The notes beneath the pieces were generated by a model. That model saw only the letters and a program-made list of their open reading frames with translations, did no database searches and was not told where the DNA came from. The position numbers and the translations under genes are program-made. Shown piece after piece: positions 35,277 through 47,099 of a stretch of DNA of 64,000 nucleotides (positions are counted from its first letter, which is position 1; the number at the start of each line of letters is the position of its first letter). Source of the stretch: Cryptomeria japonica (lineage: Eukaryota > Streptophyta > Pinopsida > Cupressales > Cupressaceae); the NCBI RefSeq assembly GCF_030272615.1, contig NC_081414.1, forward strand, positions 521,110,185 to 521,174,184. Reading direction: 5' to 3'.

Positions 35277-36440
35277 GTATAAAATATATTTTAGGATATA
35301 ATTATTCATTATCCATTACGAAATATTATTTTTTATTGTTATTTTCCAAATATTTTAAAGTAATAGATGTTAAAAAAAATATTATGTATTATTTTAATCA
35401 CAATCTATCATATTTTTCCTATTTAACTTTTCAATAAATTAAAGTTGAGTCAAATGTGATGATAAATAAAGTTTTAAAATGACTTTTTCTCATAACTATT
35501 ATCCACTAAAATAATATATAAAATAATTTTGATATTTTAAAACAAAATTGAAAAATTAATATATTAAAATGTTTGGTCAAACTATGTTAATTCTAACATC
35601 GAATTAACTATTTATTGTCTTCTAATAAAATTGCATAGATACATTAATGCTACTCACGCTAACAAAATATGTTTTTTATTATTATGTATTGAATATGAAT
35701 TATATTGCATTCCAAGATAGATACTTTAACAAAATATATCCTGAACAAAATATATTAATTAGTTAATCATGTGAAAATGCAATGTTGTGAACAATTATAG
35801 TATTTAAATTTAATTCAACAAAACTTATAAATATATTGTAAATTTTAATCAAATAGATGTAATTTCCAATGAGAATTAAAGTTTTAAATATGGTACAATT
35901 TAATGATTATATTTGAACATAAGAATATTTAACTTTTAGTTGATGAAAGAAAAGATAGAATTTACAAAGATAGTAATTTGCAAGTAACTTATGAAGCAAC
36001 TAGATATAAAATATATTTAAGGATATAATTATTCATTATCATTTATTAAATATTATTTTTATTGGTAGTTTTCAATTAATTAAAATTGAGTCAAATGTAA
36101 TGATTAAAAGATGTGATCATTAACTCACAACCCTTCAAATAAAATATTAATGTCGTTTGTCAAATGGGATGATAAATAGAATAAAAAATGACAATTGCTC
36201 ATAACTATTATCCACTAAAATAATAGATAAAATAATTTTGATATTTTAAAGAAAAATTGAAAAAACAATACATTAAAAAGTTTGATCAAACTATTTTAAA
36301 CTAACATCTCTTTGACTATATAATGCTAGCTAATAAAACCTCATAGCTATATTAATATTCCTCAGAGTAGTAAAATATTTTTTATTGTTATGTATTGAAT
36401 ATGAATTATTACATACCAAGACTGATACTTTGATAAACTA
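35277..36440. repeat. Local duplication, about 0.7-kb period
   Basis: Segment 35277-35740 recurs at about 36003-36445. Shared phrases include 'ggatataattattcattatc', 'cataactattatccacta', 'aataattttgatatttta' and 'tgtattgaatatgaatta'. The offset shrinks from about 727 to 706 bp through indels. Each copy is extremely AT-rich with no coding potential. Copies are clearly diverged, so the event is old. Confidence 0.75.
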
Positions 36441-37023
<583 letters not shown>

Positions 37024-37191
37024 TAAATTTATTATATAAATTAAAATAAATGTACAAAATATAACTATTCTACAATAAATAAAAAGTTGAATAAGATGAA
37101 TAGTTATAAATTAAATTAATTCTAATAATTTTCATTATTATTTATAATTTTGTAAAAGGACATGAATAATGAAAAATAAATTTTAAACTTA

Positions 37192-37196
37192 AACCT
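37192..37196. repeat. Target-site duplication AACCT of the giant Gypsy element
   Basis: AACCT directly precedes the left LTR, and the same five bases follow the right LTR at 60544-60548, 23.3 kb away. It shows that the whole interval is one insertion (with a later nested one). Confidence 0.93.
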
Positions 37197-37999
37197 TGTT
37201 TGTTAACAAATTTGCCTTTTCTTTGATTTTTATATATATTTAAAATAATGACTCATGTATACCCTTCATGAAAAATCAAATGCACCAACAATTGGGTGAA
37301 CCGAGTTTTGGTTTACCCTCTGCATAAGAGTGCAGCTTCTCGTAAGATGTTTAATAAATTTTATGCAGATTACTCAAGAAACAAACACACTTTTCACCAG
37401 AAAGCAAGAAAGGCTTTCACATTCATTTGTCAATAAAAAAGAACCCTGCAAAATATTTATTAATAAGTGTAAAGCTCACAGACTTTACCTCTGCACATAT
37501 TCATTCAATATAAAACTTATTTCACCCAAATTACTCAAAGTAATAAAAATGTTGATTGATTCTTGCTCATGCCTCACAGGACAAGGGGGATCAGAGCCAT
37601 TTAAACAAGAGTGAAGTACTTATTTAAACAAAGAGAATCAATGAATCCACAGAATAAGAAAAAATTGGTAATGAAGAAATCATATTCAGCGCATAAGCAT
37701 GTATCCCAATAGAGATTGCTAATCTTTCAAACACACAGATTAGAAGATCGAACCCAAAATATTATTTCATTCAAATACCAGAACTATCTATATTGAAAAT
37801 TCAAAGAAAAACTAAGTCTGTTCCTTTCAATCAAATTTTTTTGGACCTTCAAAAAGACCTTCCGAGCCATATAAATAGCCGCCAGGCTATGGTAGTTTGT
37901 TACAAATAAAACCAGAGCTAAATGATTATCTCTATCCCAAAGTTAAAGAAATTTAGTTTCTTAAAACTGAAAAGCAATAACTAAACTAGAAAAGCAGCA

Positions 38000-40900
38000 T
38001 GAACCACAAGCAATGAAGGCACGAAAAGGCTCCAACAGATGATGTGGCTTCAACCTATCTGTCTTGTGATGAAAAGGTACTTTGTATGTTCCGCTATTCT
38101 AGGTGAGCTATTGAGAAGTTCAAAATGAGTTGGTAATATGGGAGGCCTATATGTAAGATCCGGTGCTTCCACACTTCTTTCTTTTTGCCTACCTGTAGGA
38201 CTTTACCCTTATGTATCTCCAAATGATTAAAGCAAACAACCAACATAGATTCAACTCTTGAGACCTTTAAGAAGTCCTCAATTGTCAAGGACTTTGCCTC
38301 CTTTATCTATTGTATTCGACCTTTGAAAGCTTGAATCATTTGTGATGAATCCTAAAGCATTTTTTTATCCTCGCTTACAACTTGAAGGTCTATGCATTTC
38401 ATGTCTTTTTGCATAGTGTCAGTCAATTCCTTCAATTCTTTTAATAGCTTGAGGAATTCCTCATGTCCTTGCTGAATGATTGAGTTACTCCACTCAATGT
38501 TTTCTTTGCAAATGATGAGTATGTTATCATCAAGGCCATGGACTATCTTCTTGGCGAGGAAGTTCATCACCCCATATCTCTGTGTATCTCTCATCTGCCT
38601 TAACACAACTAGTCATTTACTTTTCTCTTTCTCCCAAGCAACTATCTATGTTTCTAACTCTTTCCCAATAGATTCTGCATTCTCAGACACTTTGACCAAA
38701 TCAAAAATATAACTTGTTCCCTATTGTGTGATTGATTCAAGCCATTCGCTAAAGACATCTATAATCATCCAGCTCCTTTGAACCTGATCAAGTAACTTTT
38801 CATTCAAAGACGATTTTGGATCGAATGATAAAGAAACTTGGGAAAGAGGCTAGGGATTTGGATTCTAGATAGCATTGATATATTGAGCCATCTATATTAT
38901 AATCTACTTCATCTAATTTTTATCTTTGTCATCCTTCCAAGTCCTCTTGAGAATCCTTTTAGTTGAAGATTCCAAGTGTTTAACATCAGTAGCCTGAGAA
39001 GTTGCCCCTAGATCAATTTTTTCAATGATAATCTTTCTCAATAACATTCTCGACCTCCTTATCTGTCGGGCGTCTAGCTACCTCTACAACCTAATGTCCC
39101 ATTTTCTCATCCACATCGATCATGGTTTATGTTTTGAGTCTTTTGGAATTTGAAGTTCTTCCAAGGCATTTTCTAACCATATCCTCCATTGGGATTGAAA
39201 TAGGAATTACATTCCTCTTTTTAGTAAGTGAGGCACTCAACCACTTAGGAGCGATGGATGTTTCCTTTGGTAATGGTGATTGTTGATTAATAGTGACAAT
39301 GACCATGGTATTCCTGGAATCTTTAGGTTGCATGATTTATTTTCCTCTATCTACAACATCTATGAGGGGTTGATTTTGCATCTGGGTACCCATTGCTTCT
39401 CGAGTTTCTTCCTCAGAATTTAAGTCCACTACCAGTAAACTTTCCAGGGTTTTCGAGTTATGTTTCCTACTATGTGATCTGGTAACATGGGCAGAAGCTG
39501 AACCCACATAAGACTCTCCTAGACTTGCATTTTTAGCCTTCTCCATCCTCTGTTTCCTTTCACCTTCAATATCAACAACAACATTAGAAGAATGAAGAGA
39601 TGTTTGGGAAGCCACATGAGTTCGACCAACTTTCTTATCCTTAGGTGTAGGAGTAGGATTTTGTTTGAAACAACTATCCTTCAACCATTTCTCTATTCTT
39701 TTGATTACATTAAAGGTTCTGGTCTGAATGCCATCATCCCCTTTCCTACTCCAATAAATTTATGGGATAGGATGTCCCTGTATCTTCTCATCAAACTCAG
39801 GGTCAACTACTTGTTCATCTCCATCTTGCTGCACCCCAGAGACATTCCTGGACAAGCCCATTGTGACAATTTGTTGAACATTGACCACAACCTTCTTCAG
39901 ACTTTGAATTCATTAGCACAGTTCTCCCAATAATCCTCCAATTGAGGTTCATGCCGGAAATTGCTATCAACTTCTAAAATCTCTCTAGCAAATGCCCGAC
40001 TATCAAATTTGTATCTGGAAACATACAATTGCAACTTGAACCTTTTGAACTAAGGTTTGAGGTTCAATGCATTCAAAATAGATGCACAACTATAGTGACC
40101 AATTTCTACAAGAAATACCACCTCGGACATCCCTCCACTCTTTTTGTCAATGTATGCTAGTTGACGATAGACTTCAATTAAAACATAACTATCCAACACA
40201 AACCGGAGTAACCTGAAAGGTTCATCTTGAAAACCACCAACTCAAATATAAGTGAACTGAGGGAATTTGATAAAATAACTACCATAAATGCAGATGAATT
40301 CCATGGCCTCCATTGTAAACCTCTTATTTGTGTTTCTCTGCAACTCGTAAACCAATCTCCTTGAAAAAATGTCATTCCATCTCATAAAATTCTCTGCATA
40401 TCTTTGTTCCTGCAGGTGAGGATAATACTCATACACCTTTATTCCATCAATCTAGGGTTAATGAAAGAGTCCATTCCAATCCCGGGTACATGCAAGCATA
40501 TAAAACAAATATGATGACATAAAGAAACCACTCATTCCTGCAAACCTATTTAGACTCTAGTACAATCTTTCTGCAATTACCTACCCTCAATCTAGGTAGG
40601 CACTCCCATTCAGCATGACTTGGATATAGAAGTACATCTAGTCGTCCTAGTAGAAGGCATGGCCATTCCCTTTTAACCTATTCAATAGAATGACAATGTC
40701 GTGCACCTCCGCTATGAAGTATTCTCTAGTAAGCGGCTTTGGCAACCTAGACCCACCTTTTTGAATCTTCAGTAACCAATTCCTGGAAATCATACTTTTA
40801 TAAGTGCTCTTCTTCTTATAAAAGAATGAGTATGATATTCCAATAGTCCAGTCCTCGTATGGCTCTTTATGGGGTATACCCATGGCTGCCATCACGGTCT

Positions 40901-41219
40901 CTCTGTGAATTTTTAACAACACTTCACCATTGACGTTCCTGATACATGTGTTCTCCACATCATACCTAGTCATACATTCCAGTACTAACTCCAAGAATGG
41001 TGTAGCAATGGGAAATGTGGTGGCCTCAATCAAACCACTCTTCACTATTCTCTCCATCATTGAATTTTGAATGGGGTTTTTGGTTCTCTCAAGAAAATCA
41101 GAGAGATCCACTAGAGCTAATGAAGTATCTCCCACCTCTGGGAGTGAACTAACCAGGCAAGAAGTGCGGCCTAGTTTTGGCGGAGTAGGCCTCATTATGG
41201 CCCCTCTCATTTTAAACAA
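38000..41219 (-). pseudogene. LTR-resident gene, copy in the 3' LTR (decayed)
   Basis: The best-kept piece is 40647-41219, 190 codons starting MFKMRG, with 'ERIVKSGLIEAT', 'LLKIHRETVMAAMGIPHKEP', 'YEDWTIGISYSFFYKKK' and 'LLKIQKGGSRLPKPLTREY'. Further pieces follow in order: 'ENFMRWNDIF', 'YGSYFIKFPQFTYI', 'LQLYVSRYKFDSRAFAREIL', 'YWENCANEF', a Lys-rich linker, and 38352-38606, which looks coiled-coil ('MRDTQRYGVMNFLAKKIVHG'). The end is at 38094-38288 ('HKGKVLQVGKKKE'). I do not recognise the family. It is neither env-like (no signal or membrane segment seen) nor any pol domain. Many stops. The matching copy at 56548-59671 is better preserved. Confidence 0.7.
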
Positions 41220-41700
41220 ACAATTACATGAATGTAATAAATTTTATACACAACAAAGGGGAACGAACAACTAGTTTCCAGAATAATAAAATACAATAGA
41301 AGAGAGAATGACTGAAACTAACCTGGTCTCAATAGAAAATTCTTGGAAATATTCTGTGTACAGACACAATACCTTCAATGTTTCTCACCTGCATTACTAC
41401 TGAGGAAAATTATAGAGACAATTGCTAGTTTCCACAACAAAGATAGACAAAATCACACTCAAGACTTAGCTGGTTGTACTAGTTAAGTTCATGTGAGCTA
41501 TCACCTGACTTGATGTATAGTCGACATGCATTTAATTTTGGATCACTTCATCACATGACTCATGAATTATCATGATTGCTTGTCATAATTTTAGAAACTA
41601 GCATTTTTAATTCCCCAAAATATTCTCTTTTCCTATTGCCACATTCACTTTATGATGCATGTATCAATTCTACATAGAACTTCGATCTTTTAGATTTTAA

Positions 41701-42022
41701 CTTTGAACCTTGAACCAAGAACCAAGAACCAAGAACCAAGAGGTTCAAAGGTTCAAGTTCAATATTGAGAAATAACACAGAGCAACACAAAACACCAACT
41801 ATGCAACAAGACAAATAACAATTAATAAGCAAAGATGAAATTGACGCATGACTAACTTTGAACCTTGAACCTTGAACCAAAAAGGTTCAATGGTTCAAGT
41901 TCAATACAAATTGCAAAAAAGTGCTTGCCTTATCATAAAACAAAAGCTGCAAAGAAAATTTCTTTAAAGCATGTTTTGAACTTTGAACCTTGAACTTTTA
42001 AAAGGTTCAATGACTCGGGTTC
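41701..42022. repeat. Three GGTTCAA inverted repeats in U3
   Basis: Three stem-loops built from TTGAACC and GGTTCAA blocks: 41701-41757 (with ACCAAGA units in the loop), 41855-41903 and 41975-42025. Counterparts lie in the other LTR at about 60146-60190, 60282-60325 and 60388-60440. They lie 100-420 bases inside the upstream end of the LTR, where promoters and enhancers sit. Confidence 0.7.
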
Positions 42023-42117
42023 AAAGAAAGAAAATTTATGACCGAAAAAGGGAAAGAAAGACCAAAAGGCGACCTTCGAGTTTGAAATTTAAATGAAAAT
42101 TGAGGGGGGAACCAACA

Positions 42118-42288
42118 TTGGCTCTGACTGGGGACTGGGATAGTGAGGGACCAAGACATGAACCTTAGGAACTCTGGTTTTGAAAATGAGTCTTATATCA
42201 AAAGGACCAAAACAGACACAAAAATGGAACTGAAACAACAAACAGACACAATAAAAACTTATGTACAAGACCTACGGGGGACTCCCGC
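42118..42288 (-). other. Short spacer between integrase end and 3' LTR
   Basis: No coding sequence. Directly before the LTR the minus strand reads 'cagtcagagccaa', not a good polypurine tract. A GC-rich box 'aagcgggagtcccccg' lies just after the pol stop codon at 42289-42291. The true tract may be mutated. Confidence 0.5.
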
Positions 42289-43500
42289 TTACAATTGATA
42301 TAACTTCAAATCCTGCCCATTGTAGGTCAAGGGAAGAGTAGTACCATCCTGATATGCTAACCTGAAAGAGTTAGGGCCTTTTATCTCTTGAATTACAAAT
42401 GGTCCTTTCCATAATGATTCAAACTTCACATGTGCACCTTTTGGTTGTCTCCTTCTATCCCAAAGCATAACCTAATCCCCCAACATGAATCTCCATGGCC
42501 TGGCTTTTCCGTCAAATATTTTCTTGACCCTCATTTGATGTTCTATAATCTAGTCAACCAACTTATCCCTTTCTTCATCAATTCTCATCAAATGCATAAT
42601 CCTCTTCTCCAGAGAATCTTAAAAATATACATCTTCAATAACAGTCTGTAACTTTGAAGCTGCAAGTTCTAAGGGAAGTGACACTTGAGCCCCCATGCCA
42701 TACACTAGTTCAAAGGGTGACATCCCTATAGCTCTTTTTGGAGATGTACGATCTGCCCAAAGAGATTCATACAATCGTTTGTGCCAGTCTTTGAAATTTT
42801 CACTCACCAACTTCTTCATAATATTTATCAAATTTTTATTACTTAACTCCACCTGGCCATTACGCTGAGGATAATAATCTGAGGAATGAGAAAGAGATAT
42901 CCCATGATCATAACAAAACAATGAAATCTCAGCAGAAGAGAAGTTGGTTGCATTATCAGGTACAATTTTCTGAGGAACTCCAAATCGAACCAGAATGTTT
43001 TCTTTGAGGAAATTTCAGACAACTTCAAAACTGGTCTTCTGCACTGGAATAGCTTCAACCCATTTGGTGAAATAATCTATAGCTATCAGTATGTGTGTAT
43101 GTCCAGCACTTGAGGTAGGTGACAAGGGACCTATAAAATCTAAACTCCACTATTTAAATGGTTCCTTAATAACAATTGGTCTAAGAGGCAATGCTGCAAG
43201 TTATGGCTTCCCCGTGAACAACTTACATTTTTCACACTTAGCTACCCAAGAATCTGCATCTTTAAACATACCTGGCTAATAATAACAATATCTCAAAATC
43301 TTGTAGGCAGTCACTGTCGATGAAAAATTACCACCATAGGCTTCATCGTGAAAGCTTTTCAACAATGATTCTTGAAGTGACTTGTCCACAAAACATAGGA
43401 AAGTTCCATCCAACCCATTTTTGTATAATACATCATGAAAAATAACATATTTGGCAGCTTTTAATCTCATATTTCATTTTTATTTTGGAGATAGATGCTC
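42289..43500 (-). pseudogene. int: Integrase of the giant element, broken
   Basis: The enzyme inserts element DNA into the genome. An N-terminal zinc-binding-like region lies near 43276-43470 ('FHDEAYGGNFSSTVTAYKIL'; the usual HH-CC pattern is only partly kept). The catalytic core follows, with 'IAIDYFTKWVEAIP' (first Asp) near 43070, 'PDNATNF' (second Asp position, normally S-D-N-G) near 42955, and 'QRNGQVELSNK' (catalytic Glu) near 42850. A C-terminal segment ('FESLWKGPFVIQEI', 'YNGQDLKLYQL') ends at a TAA at 42289-42291. Frames change between blocks and stops are frequent. Confidence 0.85.
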
Positions 43501-44150
43501 TGGACAATCCCCATAGGTTAAGTAATATGCAACATCTGCAAACCAGAATCTTGAAGGCCAATAAATAAAACTAAGGGCAGCTCCTCAGTTGCTTCATTCT
43601 TACTTTCTGCAATCAACTTACATAGACCTTGTCCCCTCACTAATTTTGTTGGTTTAATGTCCAGATTAATCTCCTGTATCTTAGACACCCATGAGGCTCT
43701 GTTGTTGATTCCAATATCCTGTTGTGTTAAAATGCTCTTAATAGTAGAATGTGACACATAGACTACTACATGAGAATGGATAATATAATACCTAAGTTGT
43801 TTTACAACTTTCACAACTACATACGCTTGATTTTCCATTAGGGAATATTTCAATTCATTCTTTTTAAGGGGAACACTCATGAAATATATTGGAACTTCTT
43901 CATTTTCTTCATTCTTCTATAACAAAATCCTTGACATGGTATGTTTTGAGGCATAACAATAGATGATCAAATCTTTCCTAAAATCTGGATTAACAAGAAT
44001 AGGTGCTTGAGCAATAGCTTCCTTTACTGATTCAAATGATTTATTTCCCTCTTCACTCCATTTGAATAATTTCTTTTCACTCATCAGGTGTACAATGTAC
44101 CTTGTGGTCTTTGCAAAGTGTGGAATAAATTTGCTCATAAAATTTACCTT
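43501..44150 (-). pseudogene. Second (Gypsy-type) RNase H, degenerate
   Basis: Follows the reverse transcriptase with the usual linker ('FKWSEEGNKSFESVKEAI', 'APILVNPDF'). In Gypsy RNase H the first strand carries a catalytic Asp; here the matching text is 'LIIYCYASKHTMS', with no Asp at that place. A Glu is kept in 'YSLMENQAYVVVK'. The later strand 'VVVYVSHSTIKSIL' lacks the usual T-D-H aspartate. It thus looks like a structural connection domain rather than a working nuclease, although general decay of the copy could also explain it. Confidence 0.7.
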
Positions 44151-44340
44151 CTCAAAGAAAGACCTGACTTCATTTTTGTTGAATGGTAAACTTAACTATT
44201 GAATTGCCTTTACCCTCTCAAGATCCACTCTAACTCCTTCTTTAGAGACATTGTGACCAAGTAATTTACCTTCTGTAACCCCAAGCACCGACTTAGTTGG
44301 ATTCAATGCTACTCCATGTTCCCGACACCTTTTGCAATAC

Positions 44341-44850
44341 CTACCTCAAGTCTCTTAAATGATGCTTTCTCTTCTTCGAGAAGACAATTAAATCATCAAG
44401 ATATACAACAATTATTTTATCTTTCAGATGACCAAAAGATAGGTCCATAGCCCTTTGGAAAGTGGCTCCTACATTTATCAGACCAAATGACATCCTATTA
44501 TAGGTGAAAGTACCCCAAGGAGTGATGAAAGCAGTTTTATGCTGGTCACTTTTTGAAATGCTAATCTGATTATAACCAAAAAAGCCATCAAGCATAGACA
44601 TTATTTCAGAACCTGAGACTGTTTACAAAATATGATCCATAGTAGGTAATGGGTAATTATCTTTGAGACTAGCCTAATTCAGATTCCTAAAGTCCACACA
44701 AATTCTTATTTCTCCATTTTTCTTACAGACAGGGACAATGTTGGCTATCCAAGTAGAATGGTGAATAGGGTATATAATCTTGGCTTTCAACATTTTGTCT
44801 ATCTCCTAAAATATTGCTTCAGCTACTTTGGGGTTAAAATTTCTAAGCTT
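44341..44850 (-). pseudogene. RT: Reverse transcriptase of the giant element, broken
   Basis: Copies element RNA into DNA. Text in order: 'IIYPIHHSTWIANIVPV', 'KKNGEIRICVDFRNLN', 'ASLKDNYPLPTMDHIL', 'MSMLDGFFGYNQI' (motif A aspartate), 'TAFITPWGTFTYNRMSFGL' (motif B) and 'IVVYLDDLIVFS' (motif C, both aspartates intact). Stops occur after 'NLN', after 'DHIL' and at 44341. The upstream part (44850-45100) is frameshifted but still readable as the fingers region. Confidence 0.88.
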
Positions 44851-45102
44851 TTGCCAGAAAGGGCTCACTCTAAGCTTCAGAGGGATGTGGTGTTGAAATT
44901 TCTCTTCCCTGAAGTTCTTCAGGTCATCATAACACCAGGAAAAAATGTCTTTGTATTCCAACAGGAGAGTGATGAACCTCTCTTTCTCTAAAGATGTGCA
45001 ACATTTTCCTATATTAATATACTTGGGATCTTTCTCAGTTCCAATGTTAACTCTTTCATAACCACTAGCATCTTGGACTTCAGGAATATGTTCATCTTTC
45101 CT

Positions 45103-45408
45103 TTACTTATAGGCATCATGATGATCAAAGAGATGTTCTAAAGAGACCAATCCTTTAGGAATTTTATTCCCTTTTAATTTTATTACCCCATCATTTATTT
45201 CTTGGGCCCACTCCAGTGAAAACTCTTTACATTCAGCATCTGATCCTTCAAAGAATGTAGTAGCAAATGTTTCTACACACTGCAAGAAGTTGTTGATTTG
45301 CTTGTCATTTTTGAAGACTTGCCAAAACTCAGAATTATCAGGTGCACTAGGTCGATATATCAACTCCACTTGATAGGTATCATTTGTGAACTCAGGATGA
45401 GGGATCAA
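45103..45408 (-). pseudogene. Linker between extra RNase H and reverse transcriptase
   Basis: A 101-codon open stretch ('YQVELIYRPSAPDNSEFW', 'FFEGSDAECKEFSLEWA') continuous with the end of the extra RNase H domain. I know no domain for it. It joins the two pol domains in the same polyprotein. Confidence 0.55.
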
Positions 45409-45941
45409 TAAAGAAGTTGATACTACTAAAGAATCAGCTTTGGAGTTTTGTTCTCTAGGAATGGGTTCAATAGAAAATGCATCAAAATCTTTAATTTAAT
45501 CCTAGACTCTATTCTGGTAATGTTTCAATCTCTCATTCTTCACATTGAATAATCCTCTGACCTGTTTCATGACCAACTCTACATCTCCCTTAACTTGCAG
45601 AAGCTTTACTCCCAATTTTTCACTTCTTCTAATCCCAACAACAAGGCTTCATACTCAACAACATTATTTGTGTTCTTGAATTCTAGTTTAAAAGAAAAAG
45701 GGATGTGAGTACTAGAGGGAGGAATAAGAAATACCCTTGTGCTAGAACCTAATGTTGCACAACTCCCATCAAATTCCATCAGCCAAAGATTTTCCTCTAC
45801 CTCTGGTTGTGACAATTTTTTTGTAGCTTCATTATCAGATAAAATTATGTAATTTCCAAATTGACATTCATGATATAAAATTTGAGCCTTTGGATCATCA
45901 GAGGGAAAAACAGTGAACTTAGATTTAGGTTGAGGCTGCAA
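45409..45941 (-). pseudogene. Extra RNase H domain upstream of the reverse transcriptase
   Basis: RNase H removes the RNA strand of the RNA-DNA hybrid. On the minus strand the four expected acidic positions are visible: 'WLMEFDGSCATLG' (Asp, near 45773), 'NNVVEYEALLLGLEE' (Glu), then after a frameshift at about 45606 'VKGDVELV' (Asp) and 'REQNSKADSLV' (Asp). The style (D-G-S opening, V-E-Y-E-A-L) is that of the archaeal/plant-type RNase H known as a second RNase H in plant Tat-lineage Gypsy elements. It sits between protease and reverse transcriptase, not after the latter. A short N-terminal stretch before it ('YHECQFGNYIILSD') is unassigned. Confidence 0.85.
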
Positions 45942-45947
45942 AATGAC

Positions 45948-46870
45948 TCATTTTCCTATAGGAATGGTGGCTTGAGACCAATCCATCTTTATCTCACCCC
46001 CTAAATCTGTACAAAATGTATGACTTAGTAACATGCCATAGCTTGCAGGGATATCAACTATTAAAATAGTTATCTTGATTCTTTTATTCAGATGAGCAGC
46101 AAGGATCACTTGAGCATCTTTGATCTGTCCTAATAGAGATATTTTCTTGTATTCCATTGAATAACATCTGCCAAAGGTTTTTGTTAAGGATAATCCTAAT
46201 GGCTTAGCTACTACAGATGACATAATATTATTTGATGCACCTGAGTCTATAATACAATTGTTTAATTTGTGACCATTTATGAACAATGATATATAAAAAG
46301 GTTCAGGTTTTGACTCAAGGATAGATAATGTATCATTAGTTTGAAGGGATATTATTTCAGGGATAACTTCAAGAGTAACAAGATGGATTGACACATCACC
46401 TTGGGAAGACAATGTAGCATTAACTGACTATTGTACCACGTTAGTTTGTGCATTATTTCCTTTTACAAACTTAACTAACCTATCAAGCTCTTTAGGATTT
46501 AATTTAAGGTATTCAACTAGTGTAATTTGAATGTGGGAGGATTTACAAAACTCTACAATATCAAATGAACCTTCAATCTCTACAAATTTTATCAAATGGG
46601 GTTCTTGAGGCTTATGATCATTATTATGAAACCTTGAGACAATGTCCTTATATTTAGAATTCACAATAGAAGATGAAGAAGGACCCTGGGTTTTACATTT
46701 TGTTGATTCCTTGTCAGTAAAACACATGAAGGATCCTCCAAGGTAGCCAAAATATCACCTCCTCTTTCTGAATCTGACTCGTACTCTAGGAAGTGGATTT
46801 CAGAGTCGCCATGTTGCCTACAATATTCTTCTTCACTTAGTTCATTTGAAATCTCTTTAGAACCAATCAA
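45948..46870 (-). pseudogene. Aspartic protease region of the giant element
   Basis: The protease cuts the polyprotein. 45948-46412 is a 154-codon open stretch with the catalytic motif intact ('CIIDSGASNNIMSSVVAKPL') and the second conserved patch ('ASYGMLLSHTFCTDLGGEIK', normally L-L-G-R-x-F/W). The segment 46428-46870 is a polar linker in shifting frames ('LVEYLKLNPKELDRLV'), probably the gag-protease spacer. A stop at 46428 separates it from the protease. Confidence 0.85.
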
Positions 46871-47099
46871 CTATGCATAACGCACCATTTATGGACAAGA
46901 ATTACCATCATGATCATCAGTGAGATGAAAAACACATATATTCCCCTTTGTTGGTGGAGCTTCAATCAGCAATCTTTGTTGGGTTGGGGGTAATTGCAAG
47001 GCTTTATTCCCAATTCCCATAGACTGATTTGTGTTCTTCCCTAGTATATCTTGGTAAGGTGATGAATAAAATGTACTAGTCTTGGGTAACTATCTTTTG

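Larger units (their letters stand above)
37197..42117 (-). repeat. 3' LTR of the giant element, 4.9 kb
   Basis: Runs from tgtttgttaac to ggaaccaaca on the plus strand. It contains the LTR gene remnant (about 38000-41219, minus), three GGTTCAA-type inverted repeats at 41701-42022 near its U3 end, and a plus-strand TATAAATAG at 37870-37878 that is conserved in the other LTR. About 8% differs from the other LTR in a 190-bp sample. It keeps the empty version of the Copia insertion site near 38078-38082. Confidence 0.9.

Noticed and set aside
34813-35301. Overlapping Phe-rich plus-strand frames
   Set aside because: Three frames open at once over T-rich DNA with a 20-base T run; no motif.
37330-37614. 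Plus-strand frame open in both giant LTRs (also 48265-48624)
   Set aside because: Open in both copies, but it lies antisense to the element, has no domain and extends differently in each; LTR similarity alone explains it.
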